A stretch of 36,257 bases of DNA. It comes from an uncultured Bacteroidales bacterium. GTDB lineage: Bacteria; Bacteroidota; Bacteroidia; Bacteroidales; UBA932. Location: contig CAJOLJ010000038.1 of NCBI GenBank assembly GCA_905235445.1, positions 1 through 36,257 on the forward strand, given 5' to 3'. The translations under genes were made by a program, and so were the position numbers. The notes beneath the pieces were generated by a model. The model saw only the letters and a program-made list of their open reading frames with translations, ran no database searches and was not told the origin of the DNA. This document shows, one piece after another, positions 13,698 to 20,406 of this stretch (positions are counted from its first letter, which is position 1; each line of letters begins with the position of its first letter).

Positions 13698-15050
13698 ATG
13701 AAGCGTTCCCTGACCCTCACCGCAGTCCTTCTTGCCATATGCGGGACCATCTTCGCACAGGACCCCATGCAGTTCTTCTCCGAGAATCCCGACAGGGTTG
13801 CAAATAACATGCACTCCTACGAATTCCATGAGATCTACGACTCCCCCGTCCCCAAGGGTTTCAAACCTTTCTATATATCCCATTACGGACGCCATGGATC
13901 GCGTTACGAACTGAACCACACCTTCGCGAAGGACGCCCAGGCAGCTTTCCACCAGCTGGATTCCCTGGGGCTCCTGACCGCCACGGGAGAGAAGCTCTAC
14001 TCCGAGGTCAACGAGATAGTGGATGCCCACGTAGGGATGGAAGGTTCCCTTACCACGGTCGGGGCCCAGGAGCACCGCAAGCTGGCCGAGAGAATGGCAA
14101 GAAGGTACCCTTCCGTATTCAAGGACAGGAACAGACCTGAGGTTGACTGCTTCTCCAGCACCAACTTCCGCTGCATCATGAGCATGTGCAACTTCACGTA
14201 CCGCCTCAAGGAAATCTATCCCAAGGAGCAGTTCACATTCTCCTCCGCCCAGAAGTACATGAGCTACATAAACCCCAGCCTCAACATCCGAAGGCCCTCA
14301 GACCCCGCACCGCAGCGTCCATCCTTCCCCGCCGGGATGCGCTTCCCGAATCCCAATGACCCCCAGCCCAAATACACTCCCGCAACCGGTACCCCCGGCT
14401 ATGACTTCACCCGTTTCCTGACCCCTCTTTTCACTGACATGGATGCAGCCCTCAAGGTCCTTGGCAACCCGGAGCCTTTCGTAAAGGGCATCTTCAACGC
14501 AGGCGGGCTCTGCCAGCTGTTCGATACCGACATCGAAATTCTCCGTTCCCGTTTCACCACCGAGGAACTTGTATACCTGTGGGCAGGCGGGAACGACTCC
14601 ATCTACAGGATGTGGGCAGGCTCCGAGGAAAACGGGGAGACAATCCGCTATGCCATCATCCCCCTGCTGAAGGACTTCATCGAGAAAGCGGACGCAGCAA
14701 TTGCGCCCGGGAGCCGCCGTGCTGCCGACCTGCGTTTCGGGCATGACACCTCCATCCTTCCGCTCTTCGCTCTTCTCGGGATAGACGATCCCCTCAGCAG
14801 GACATTCCCTTACAAGAAGGCTCACGAAATGGGCTGGTTCGCAGGACTCCAGATACCGATGGCTACGAACTGCCAGATGATATTCTACCGGAACAAAAAG
14901 GGAGAAGTGCTGACAAAGGTCCTGTACAACGAGAAGGAAGTCCTCATTCCCGGTGTGGAGCCCCTGTTCGGTCCTTACTATGAATGGAACACGCTGAAGG
15001 GACATTTCCTGGGCCTGTGCGACAAGGCAACCGCACAGTGGCTCAAGTAG
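13698..15050 (+). CDS. Secreted histidine-type acid phosphatase
   Basis: This 450-residue exported phosphomonoesterase acts through a phosphohistidine intermediate. A Sec signal peptide ends near residue 20-21 (ICGTIFA-Q). The histidine phosphatase core shows SHYGRHGSRY, with nucleophile His66 flanked by Arg65. The conserved second-half motif is FGHDTS, with His349-Asp350 as phosphate ligand and acid. The HD motif, rather than HAE or HxE, places it with acid phosphatases/phytases of branch 2 and away from classical MINPP enzymes. Residues about 195-235 are a Pro-rich insertion. It likely acts in the periplasm or on the cell surface, freeing phosphate from organic phosphates. The substrate, possibly inositol phosphates, is not shown by the sequence. 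It is monocistronic, with a -7 element upstream. Confidence 0.88.
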   Translation: MKRSLTLTAVLLAICGTIFAQDPMQFFSENPDRVANNMHSYEFHEIYDSPVPKGFKPFYISHYGRHGSRYELNHTFAKDAQAAFHQLDSLGLLTATGEKLYSEVNEIVDAHVGMEGSLTTVGAQEHRKLAERMARRYPSVFKDRNRPEVDCFSSTNFRCIMSMCNFTYRLKEIYPKEQFTFSSAQKYMSYINPSLNIRRPSDPAPQRPSFPAGMRFPNPNDPQPKYTPATGTPGYDFTRFLTPLFTDMDAALKVLGNPEPFVKGIFNAGGLCQLFDTDIEILRSRFTTEELVYLWAGGNDSIYRMWAGSEENGETIRYAIIPLLKDFIEKADAAIAPGSRRAADLRFGHDTSILPLFALLGIDDPLSRTFPYKKAHEMGWFAGLQIPMATNCQMIFYRNKKGEVLTKVLYNEKEVLIPGVEPLFGPYYEWNTLKGHFLGLCDKATAQWLK

Positions 15051-15180
15051 GGGCCTTTCGATGGACTGGGGGTGTGGACCCGTAGGTGGCACGTCGCAAA
15101 TTAAGTCCAATAAATTTTTCTTTTCGGAAAAATATCACTTACTTTGCACCACCAAGTGAGGGTCCTCCCCCACAATAGTT

Positions 15181-15256
15181 GCGGAATTAGCTCAGTTGGT
15201 AGAGCGTTGGCTTCCCAAGCCGAAGGTCGCGAGTTCGAACCTCGTATTCCGCTCCA
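15181..15256 (+). tRNA. tRNA-Gly (anticodon CCC)
   Basis: The cloverleaf is complete: acceptor GCGGAAT/ATTCCGC, D-arm GCTC/GAGC with AGTTGGTA loop, anticodon stem TTGGC/GCCGA with loop TTCCCAA (anticodon CCC), and T-arm GCGAG/CTCGT with TTCGAAC. Discriminator base T is at 15253 and CCA is encoded at 15254-15256. A promoter-like TTACTTTG is found at 15139-15146. Confidence 0.97.
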
Positions 15257-15303
15257 AGCCTCGTAACGACATTATAGATAATGAGTTGCGAGGCTTTCAT
15301 TAT
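15257..15303 (+). terminator. Terminator of the tRNA-Gly transcript
   Basis: Immediately after CCA, AGCCTCGTAAC pairs with GTTGCGAGGCT (15285-15295; eleven pairs, one G-T) and is followed by TTTCATT. A second smaller hairpin, AGCCT/AGGCT, lies at about 15321-15340. Confidence 0.7.
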
Positions 15304-15360
15304 GCCCGTTCACAAGTATTGAGCCTACCTATTTGAGGCTTAAACCCAGTGGCAGCGCTG

Positions 15361-15397
15361 AAAAATGGACAGCCCGGGGCAGTGCCCGGGCCCTTTG
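15361..15397 (-). terminator. Terminator of the APH-fold kinase gene
   Basis: GCCCGGG (15372-15378) pairs with CCCGGGC (15385-15391) around a six-base loop. On the minus strand it is followed by TGTCCATTTTT, 30-60 bases past the kinase stop. Confidence 0.65.
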
Positions 15398-15423
15398 TTG
15401 CAGTAAGTGAGCGGTGGAACTTT

Positions 15424-16290
15424 CTAATAGTCCACTACGAACTTCTTGATAATGCCGGAAGTGAACGGTGACTTGGTGTGAGTGAGCTTTGTAACGACAT
15501 AGAACAACTTGGTTCCTATGAACGGCAGCAGCCCATGCTCTATCTCCTGGAGGTCACCCTGTGAGGATACGCCGTAATACTCCCTGGCGAAAATCTCCCA
15601 GTGACTGCGCATCGTCGCCCTGTCATTGTGGAAAATGCTATCCAGCCTCTCGTCACTTAAGGAATTACAGGCATAGTACATCATCCCAAGGTCCCACCTG
15701 GGATCCCCGTATGCGAAGTCGCCGAGGTCTATCCAGAGGTCACGCCCCGTTGTACGTATGACATTGCCGATATGAAGGTCCCCGTGAAGACAGGTATCCA
15801 CTTCGGGCACTTTTCCGAGGAATCCCAGCAGTCCCCCGTACTCCTCATCGGTGAGAAGGTCCCTGTGCTCCTCTATCCATCCTGCCATGAGGTCCTTCAT
15901 GGAAGGAAGGGCGGAAGTGGGGGCCGGTGTGGAGTGCAGATCCTTGGCCATGTGGGCGAAACGGATGCTCAACTCCTCCAGTTTGTCCCTTTCCTCGGAT
16001 ATTATCCTTGTGAAGGAACGCTTGGGGGCGATGAGTTCGTACTCCGCCCCGAACCTCTTCCCGTCGGTAATCAGGCGGATGGGAAGGGGTGAAGGGATGC
16101 CCAGGGAGTGGACGGTCTCACTTATGTGGAACTCCCTTGCGGCGGTATCGGCCTGAAAACCGGGGATAAAGAGCTTGGCAAGGGAGGTGCCGTCTTTCTT
16201 ATTATAGGTAATGGAGGTGCCGCCCTCGCCGGTGGGGAAGTATTCTTCCAGATTTATGATTGCATAAGTGTCCTTGGTGTCTGTTTTCAT
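15424..16290 (-). CDS. Aminoglycoside-phosphotransferase-fold kinase (TIGR02172-like)
   Basis: This is a 288-residue cytoplasmic protein of the APH/choline-kinase-like fold. The Brenner motif CLHGDLHIGN (catalytic Asp171) and the metal-binding motif WIDLGDFAYGD (Asp188, Asp191) are intact, as is the following DPRWDLGMMYY. In the N-terminal lobe, AKLFIPG may supply the ATP-binding Lys. The overall pattern, with a leading acidic IINLEEYF and a GGTSITYN glycine stretch, resembles the TIGR02172 paralogous family found in anaerobes, whose substrates are unknown. There is no basis to call it an antibiotic-resistance gene. It is a single gene, transcribed away from the Nudix gene, with a -7 element (TAAATTTG) about 25 bases upstream and a terminator downstream. 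Confidence 0.8.
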   Translation of the reverse strand: MKTDTKDTYAIINLEEYFPTGEGGTSITYNKKDGTSLAKLFIPGFQADTAAREFHISETVHSLGIPSPLPIRLITDGKRFGAEYELIAPKRSFTRIISEERDKLEELSIRFAHMAKDLHSTPAPTSALPSMKDLMAGWIEEHRDLLTDEEYGGLLGFLGKVPEVDTCLHGDLHIGNVIRTTGRDLWIDLGDFAYGDPRWDLGMMYYACNSLSDERLDSIFHNDRATMRSHWEIFAREYYGVSSQGDLQEIEHGLLPFIGTKLFYVVTKLTHTKSPFTSGIIKKFVVDY

Positions 16291-16314
16291 AGTTTTTCGT
16301 CTTCATATGGGATA

Positions 16315-16322
16315 CAAATTTA
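16315..16322 (-). promoter_or_regulatory. -7 promoter element of the APH-fold kinase (TAAATTTG, minus strand)
   Basis: This is an exact TAnnTTTG match 25-32 bases upstream of the ATG, predicting a very short leader. The same octamer is seen at the sugar transporter and the GT39 gene. Confidence 0.45.
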
Positions 16323-16489
16323 GCACTTATTGACAAGAATGGATGGCATAACTGTATTTTGTTCACCCCTTCCCCAGGCCGTCCTCCCAGGGGGGAGAAT
16401 GACAGCGAAAACCTGTTACTTATGAGCCATAATTTTTATCTTCTGCGTCAAAAGGGCATCCCGTTTACCGAAATAGAATTTATTTGATA

Positions 16490-16497
16490 TAACTTTG
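16490..16497 (+). promoter_or_regulatory. -7 promoter element of the Nudix gene (TAACTTTG)
   Basis: This is an exact TAnnTTTG match followed by CAC, with a TTTA 22 bases upstream. It predicts transcription from about 16503 and a leader of about 80 bases that holds two hairpins. Confidence 0.55.
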
Positions 16498-16506
16498 CAC
16501 CGCGGT

Positions 16507-16559
16507 CGGTCAGGAAGGACCGTCTAAAGACTATTATATCAAGTGGGCAGTGCCCACTT
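16507..16559 (+). promoter_or_regulatory. Structured 5' leader of the Nudix gene
   Basis: Two hairpins lie between the predicted transcription start and the ATG at 16582. One is CGGTC/GACCG (16507-16522). The other is the perfect AAGTGGGC-AGT-GCCCACTT (eight pairs, three-base loop, 16541-16559). No T run follows either, so they are not simple terminators. They could protect the mRNA or control translation. Confidence 0.4.
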
Positions 16560-16581
16560 CATACATACTGAAAAGCAGACG

Positions 16582-16995
16582 ATGAAGGTTGTAAGCGTAG
16601 TGGCTGCAGTGATAATAAGGGACTCCAAGGTATTCGCTACCCAACGGGGCTACGGTCCCATGCGCCATATGTGGGAGTTCCCAGGAGGTAAAATAGAGAG
16701 CGGGGAAAGCCCCCGGCAGGCTCTTGAGCGGGAGATCTACGAGGAACTCGGCTGCAGGATAGCAGTGGAAGAGTCCCTTGGCACCATCCACTATGACTAT
16801 CCGGATTTTCACCTGGACATGCAGTGCCTGCGCTGCTCCCTGGACGAAAACGAGCATCTTTCCCTCCTTGAGCACGAGGCAGCCCGTTGGCTTGACTCTT
16901 CCACTCTGATGGACGTAGAGTGGCTTCCTGCCGACCTGCAGATTCTTCCGGCCATTAAAGAGCTGCTCTCTCTTCCAAGTGAGCCCACCCCATAA
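16582..16995 (+). CDS. Nudix hydrolase (MutT/8-oxo-dGTP diphosphatase type)
   Basis: This 137-residue cytoplasmic enzyme probably hydrolyses oxidised nucleoside triphosphates such as 8-oxo-dGTP. The complete Nudix box is present as GKIESGESPRQ...EREIYEELG, matching G-x5-E-x7-REUxEExGU. Other MutT-like marks are VVAAVIIRDSKVFATQRG at the N-terminus, MWEFPGG before the box, and ARWL...VEWLPAD near the C-terminus. The ATG at 16582 is chosen because the conserved strand VVSVVAAVI starts right after it. The longer frame from 16543 would translate the leader hairpin. The gap to the M16 protease gene is only 29 bases, so the two may share a transcript, although their functions are unrelated. Confidence 0.88.
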   Translation: MKVVSVVAAVIIRDSKVFATQRGYGPMRHMWEFPGGKIESGESPRQALEREIYEELGCRIAVEESLGTIHYDYPDFHLDMQCLRCSLDENEHLSLLEHEAARWLDSSTLMDVEWLPADLQILPAIKELLSLPSEPTP

Positions 16996-17024
16996 GAACT
17001 TGTAAACAACCATTATACAATAAA

Positions 17025-19943
17025 ATGAAACATTCCCAAAAACTTTTTTCGGCACTGTCCGTCCTTCTTGTGGCGGCAGTATCGACCGTGCTTCTGGGCT
17101 CCTGCGCCAAGGAGTACGAGACCGTGAAAGGAGACCCCTACAAGGCTAGGATCTACACCCTGGACAATGGCCTCAAGGTGTACATGAGCGTCAACAAGGA
17201 GACTCCCAGGATCCAGACCTACATCGCAGTGAGGACCGGCGGAAAGAACGACCCCGCCGACAACACCGGACTCGCCCACTACATGGAGCACATCATGTTC
17301 AAGGGTACCGAGCAGTTCGGAACCACCGACTATGAAAAGGAGAAAGTCCTTCTCGACCAGATCCAGTCCCTCTACGACGTGTACAGGACCAAGACCGACC
17401 CCGCCGAGAGAAAGGCCATCTATCACAGGATAGATTCCATAAGCTACGAGGCCAGCAAGCTCGCAATCCCCAATGAGTACGACAAGATGATGGCCCTCAT
17501 CGGTGCCCAGGGCTCCAACGCCTTCACTTCAGATGACGTGACCTGCTACACAGAGGACATTCCCTCCAACCAGATAGAGAACTGGGCGAAGGTGCAGTCC
17601 GACCGCTTCAAGCACATGGTCATCAGGGGCTTCCACACAGAGCTCGAGGCCGTGTACGAGGAATACAACAGGGGTCTTACCAATGACACCGAGAAGGCCC
17701 TCGACGCCATTGACGCAGTCCTCTTCAAGAACCACCCCTATGGTACCCAGACCGTCATCGGAACGCAGAACCACCTCAAGAACCCGGACATCACCGCCAT
17801 CAAGAAGCAGAACGCCACCTACTACGTTCCCAACAACGCAGCCATCTGCGTAGCCGGTGACTTCAATCCCGAGGAGATGCTCTCCATCATCAAGAAGTAC
17901 TTCGGTGACTGGCAGCCCAACGAGAACCTGCCCGCTTTCACCTTCGAGAAGGAAGAGCCCATCACCTCTCCCGTAGAACTTGAGGTTGTCGGAAACGATG
18001 CGGAGTTCACCATGCTCTCCTGGAGGGCCCCCGGGGAATCCAGCATCGAAAGCGACATCTCCGACATGGTATCCTATATATTATATAACGGTACCGCCGG
18101 TCTTGTCGACCTTGACATCGTCCAGCAGCAGAAACTCCTCATGGCCCAGGCCTTCAACTACGGACTGGCCGACTACTCCGAGATGCTCATGATGGGTATG
18201 CCCATCCCCGGACAGGATCTGAAGGAGGTCAAGGACATCCTCCTCGCCGAGGTCGAGAAACTCCGCAGCGGAGACTTCGACGAGTCCCTCATCAAGGCCA
18301 CCATCAACAACCTCAAGCTCAACCAGATGCAGGCCCTCGAGAGGAATTCCTCCATCGCCATGGCGTTCGTGAACTCCTTCGTGAACGGCAACGACTGGAA
18401 AGTGGACGCCCTGAAGATGGACCGCCTAGCCAAGGTGACCAAGAAGGACATCGTCGACTGGGCCAACAAGTATCTTGACCCCAATGCCTGTGTGATAGTG
18501 TACAAGAGAGTCGGTGACGATCCTTCCCTCAAGAAGATCGAGGCTCCCGCAATCACCCCCATCGTGACCAACAGGGACCTCCAGAGCGACTTCCTGAAGG
18601 ACATCCAGGCATGCGTTCCCGCCCCGATCGAGCCCGTCTTCGTTGACTACTCCAAGGACCTGACTGTAGGTGAGGTCGAAGGTCTTGAGCTTCTTTACAA
18701 GCACAACGACAATAACGACATCGCAACCCTTCGCTTCTCCTCCGACTTCGGAACCCTCAACGACCCCGCTCTCAAAATTGCGATGGATTACATCCAGTAT
18801 CTCGGCACTCCCACCAGGACTCCCGAGCAGATTGCATCCGAGATGTACTCCCTCGCCTGCTCAATGAGCTTCAGTGCCGCCCCTTCCTCCTCCACAGTGG
18901 GTGTGAGGGGTCTTGGCGAGAACATACCCCAGGCCCTCTCCATCGTGGAGGACCTCGTGTACAACGCAGTGGCAGACGAAGAAGTCCTCAGCTCCCTGAA
19001 AGCAAACGAGCTGAAGGCAAGGGCGGACTCCAAACTGAACCAGAGGGCATGCCTGAGCGCACTGAACTCCTACATGATGTACGGCGAGAAGTTCATCAAG
19101 GACAGGACTCTCTCAAATGAGGCCCTCCTTGCCCTTTCGTCCGAAGAGCTTCTTTCCAAGGTCCGTTCCCTCTTCGCAAAGGACCACAAGGTCCTGTACT
19201 ACGGCCCCATGAGCGAGAGCAAGCTGAAGGAAACCGTAACCGCAGGACACAAGGTCGCCTCCGACCTGGAGAAGGTCCAGAAGATCCGTCCCGCCCATGT
19301 CAGCACCGCTGCCCCCAAGGTCTTCGTCGCACCCTACACTTCAAAGCAGTTCAACTACACCCAGTTCTCCAACAGGGGCGATAAGTTCGACCCCGCCCTG
19401 GAGCCCAAGGTGGACCTCTTCAACGAGTACTTCGGAGGCGGCATGAACACAATCGTCTTCCAGGAGATGAGGGAATCCAGGGCTCTCGCCTACAGCGCGG
19501 GCGCAATGTACCTTTCCCCTTCATTCAAGGATGACAACTATGTCTTCTATGCCAGCATCGGTTCCCAGAACGACAAGCTCGTCAAGGCAGTGAACGGGTT
19601 CAAGGAGATAATCGAGGACATGCCCCGCTCCGAGGCCGCATTCGGAATCGCCAAGACATCCCTCATATCATCGATGAGGACCAAGAGGGTCCGTGGATGG
19701 AACGTGATTTCATCATACCTCAGTGACAGGGAGCTCGGACTTACCGAGAGCCTTGACCCCGTCATCTTCGAGACCGCCCAGACTCTCACCCTCGATGACC
19801 TTGCAGCCACCCACGAGCAGTGCATCAAGGGAAGGACCTATTTCTACGGCATCCTCGGTGAAGTAGGTGACCTGGATATGGGATTCCTGAAGACCATGGG
19901 TGAGGTGAAAGTCCTGACCCTCGAGGAAATCTTCGGTTACTAG
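17025..19943 (+). CDS. M16 family zinc metalloprotease, lipoprotein
   Basis: This is a 972-residue insulinase/pitrilysin-type peptidase anchored in the envelope. The signal peptide has lipobox LLGSC (Cys27). The inverted zinc motif HxxEH is HYMEH at 85-89, with Glu88 as catalytic base. The third zinc ligand lies in ELEAVYEEYNR (about 206-213), displaced by a charged insertion of about 45 residues (roughly 100-150). Later regions match the inactive M16_C domains: FVPNN-like YYVPNNAAICVAGDF, and a second half with a degenerate repeat, SNRGDKFDPALEPKVDLFNEYFGGGMN followed by EMRESRALAYSAGA. The latter is the R/Y substrate-binding signature. The length fits a single-chain clamshell of four subdomains. 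It presumably degrades peptides in the periplasm. Confidence 0.92.
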   Translation: MKHSQKLFSALSVLLVAAVSTVLLGSCAKEYETVKGDPYKARIYTLDNGLKVYMSVNKETPRIQTYIAVRTGGKNDPADNTGLAHYMEHIMFKGTEQFGTTDYEKEKVLLDQIQSLYDVYRTKTDPAERKAIYHRIDSISYEASKLAIPNEYDKMMALIGAQGSNAFTSDDVTCYTEDIPSNQIENWAKVQSDRFKHMVIRGFHTELEAVYEEYNRGLTNDTEKALDAIDAVLFKNHPYGTQTVIGTQNHLKNPDITAIKKQNATYYVPNNAAICVAGDFNPEEMLSIIKKYFGDWQPNENLPAFTFEKEEPITSPVELEVVGNDAEFTMLSWRAPGESSIESDISDMVSYILYNGTAGLVDLDIVQQQKLLMAQAFNYGLADYSEMLMMGMPIPGQDLKEVKDILLAEVEKLRSGDFDESLIKATINNLKLNQMQALERNSSIAMAFVNSFVNGNDWKVDALKMDRLAKVTKKDIVDWANKYLDPNACVIVYKRVGDDPSLKKIEAPAITPIVTNRDLQSDFLKDIQACVPAPIEPVFVDYSKDLTVGEVEGLELLYKHNDNNDIATLRFSSDFGTLNDPALKIAMDYIQYLGTPTRTPEQIASEMYSLACSMSFSAAPSSSTVGVRGLGENIPQALSIVEDLVYNAVADEEVLSSLKANELKARADSKLNQRACLSALNSYMMYGEKFIKDRTLSNEALLALSSEELLSKVRSLFAKDHKVLYYGPMSESKLKETVTAGHKVASDLEKVQKIRPAHVSTAAPKVFVAPYTSKQFNYTQFSNRGDKFDPALEPKVDLFNEYFGGGMNTIVFQEMRESRALAYSAGAMYLSPSFKDDNYVFYASIGSQNDKLVKAVNGFKEIIEDMPRSEAAFGIAKTSLISSMRTKRVRGWNVISSYLSDRELGLTESLDPVIFETAQTLTLDDLAATHEQCIKGRTYFYGILGEVGDLDMGFLKTMGEVKVLTLEEIFGY

Positions 19944-19954
19944 TATTTTCCGCC

Positions 19955-19985
19955 CGGTCCCTTTTCCCTACGGGGAGAGGGACCG
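19955..19985 (+). terminator. First hairpin after the M16 protease gene
   Basis: CGGTCCC (19955-19961) pairs with GGGACCG at about 19978-19984, with extra inner pairing CCC/GGG. There is no T run, so it is a weak terminator at best or 3'-end protection. Confidence 0.4.
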
Positions 19986-20013
19986 CTCGGGAGAGGACAC
20001 ACATAAAATGAAA

Positions 20014-20057
20014 CAGCCGCTTCCCTTGTCCCCGGTCGGGATACAGGAGGCGGTTTT
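20014..20057 (+). terminator. Intrinsic terminator of the M16 protease transcript
   Basis: GCCGCTTCC (from 20016) pairs with GGAGGCGGT (to 20054), with inner CCC/GGG, and is followed by TTTTCC. It lies about 70 bases past the protease stop, on the plus strand. Confidence 0.6.
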
Positions 20058-20078
20058 CCTGCTGTTTTCACCCAGTAG

Positions 20079-20144
20079 AAAAGTGGGTGACGCATCACTG
20101 CGTCACCCACCTACTTAACCTAAACTTAAACTATGAAAAACTTC
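20079..20144 (-). ncRNA. Candidate small RNA, about 65 nt, with its own promoter and terminator
   Basis: On the minus strand an exact promoter ends at 20149. About 30 mostly unpaired A/U-rich bases follow (20144 to about 20111). Then comes a 12-bp perfect stem GTGGGTGACGCA/TGCGTCACCCAC (20110-20099 and 20094-20083) with a GTGA loop, and TTTT at 20082-20079. The unpaired part has a repeated TTAAG/TTTAG pattern and could be a pairing seed. No protein gene lies ahead on this strand: the transcript would end between the converging M16 and UvrD genes, overlapping the tail region of the M16 transcript in antisense. The sequence shows a complete transcription unit. Function is unknown. Confidence 0.6.
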
Positions 20145-20148
20145 GATG

Positions 20149-20179
20149 CAAAGATATCGTTTTTTCAATACAATGCAAA
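20149..20179 (-). promoter_or_regulatory. Exact Bacteroidota promoter TTTG-N19-TATCTTTG (minus strand)
   Basis: -33 element TTTG at 20179-20176 and -7 element TATCTTTG at 20156-20149, separated by exactly 19 bases. This is the only site in the window where I found both elements exact at canonical spacing. No protein gene lies downstream on this strand within the gap, which points to the small RNA at 20079-20144. Confidence 0.7.
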
Positions 20180-20406
20180 GGATAATCAAATTATATAAGT
20201 AAAAAATACGATTTTTTTCAGGCTTTCGTTAAACTTCTTGAACAACGTTTATAATTTGGATATTTATGCAAGAAATTGTCTGAACACTGTTACTAACGCC
20301 TAAAATGGACTTTGCGTCAAAACGGATTGCATATTCTCATTTTGCGCAACTTCTAATTTCCTTGCATAGTAAAGCATTTATTTTTTTGCATACTGTTACT
20401 TTAAGG

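Noticed and set aside
13698..15050. MINPP-type inositol polyphosphate phosphatase
   Set aside because: The second motif is HD (GHDTS), not the HAE or HxE type expected for MINPP, so only a general histidine acid phosphatase is supported.
15424..16290. Aminoglycoside resistance gene
   Set aside because: The fold and catalytic motifs are those of the APH superfamily, but the overall pattern matches chromosomal kinases of unknown substrate and there is no resistance context.
20133..20198. 21-codon plus-strand frame beginning ATGAAAAACTTC
   Set aside because: It lies antisense to the small-RNA promoter, has no ribosome-binding site, and its coding look is explained by the conserved promoter and seed sequence on the other strand.
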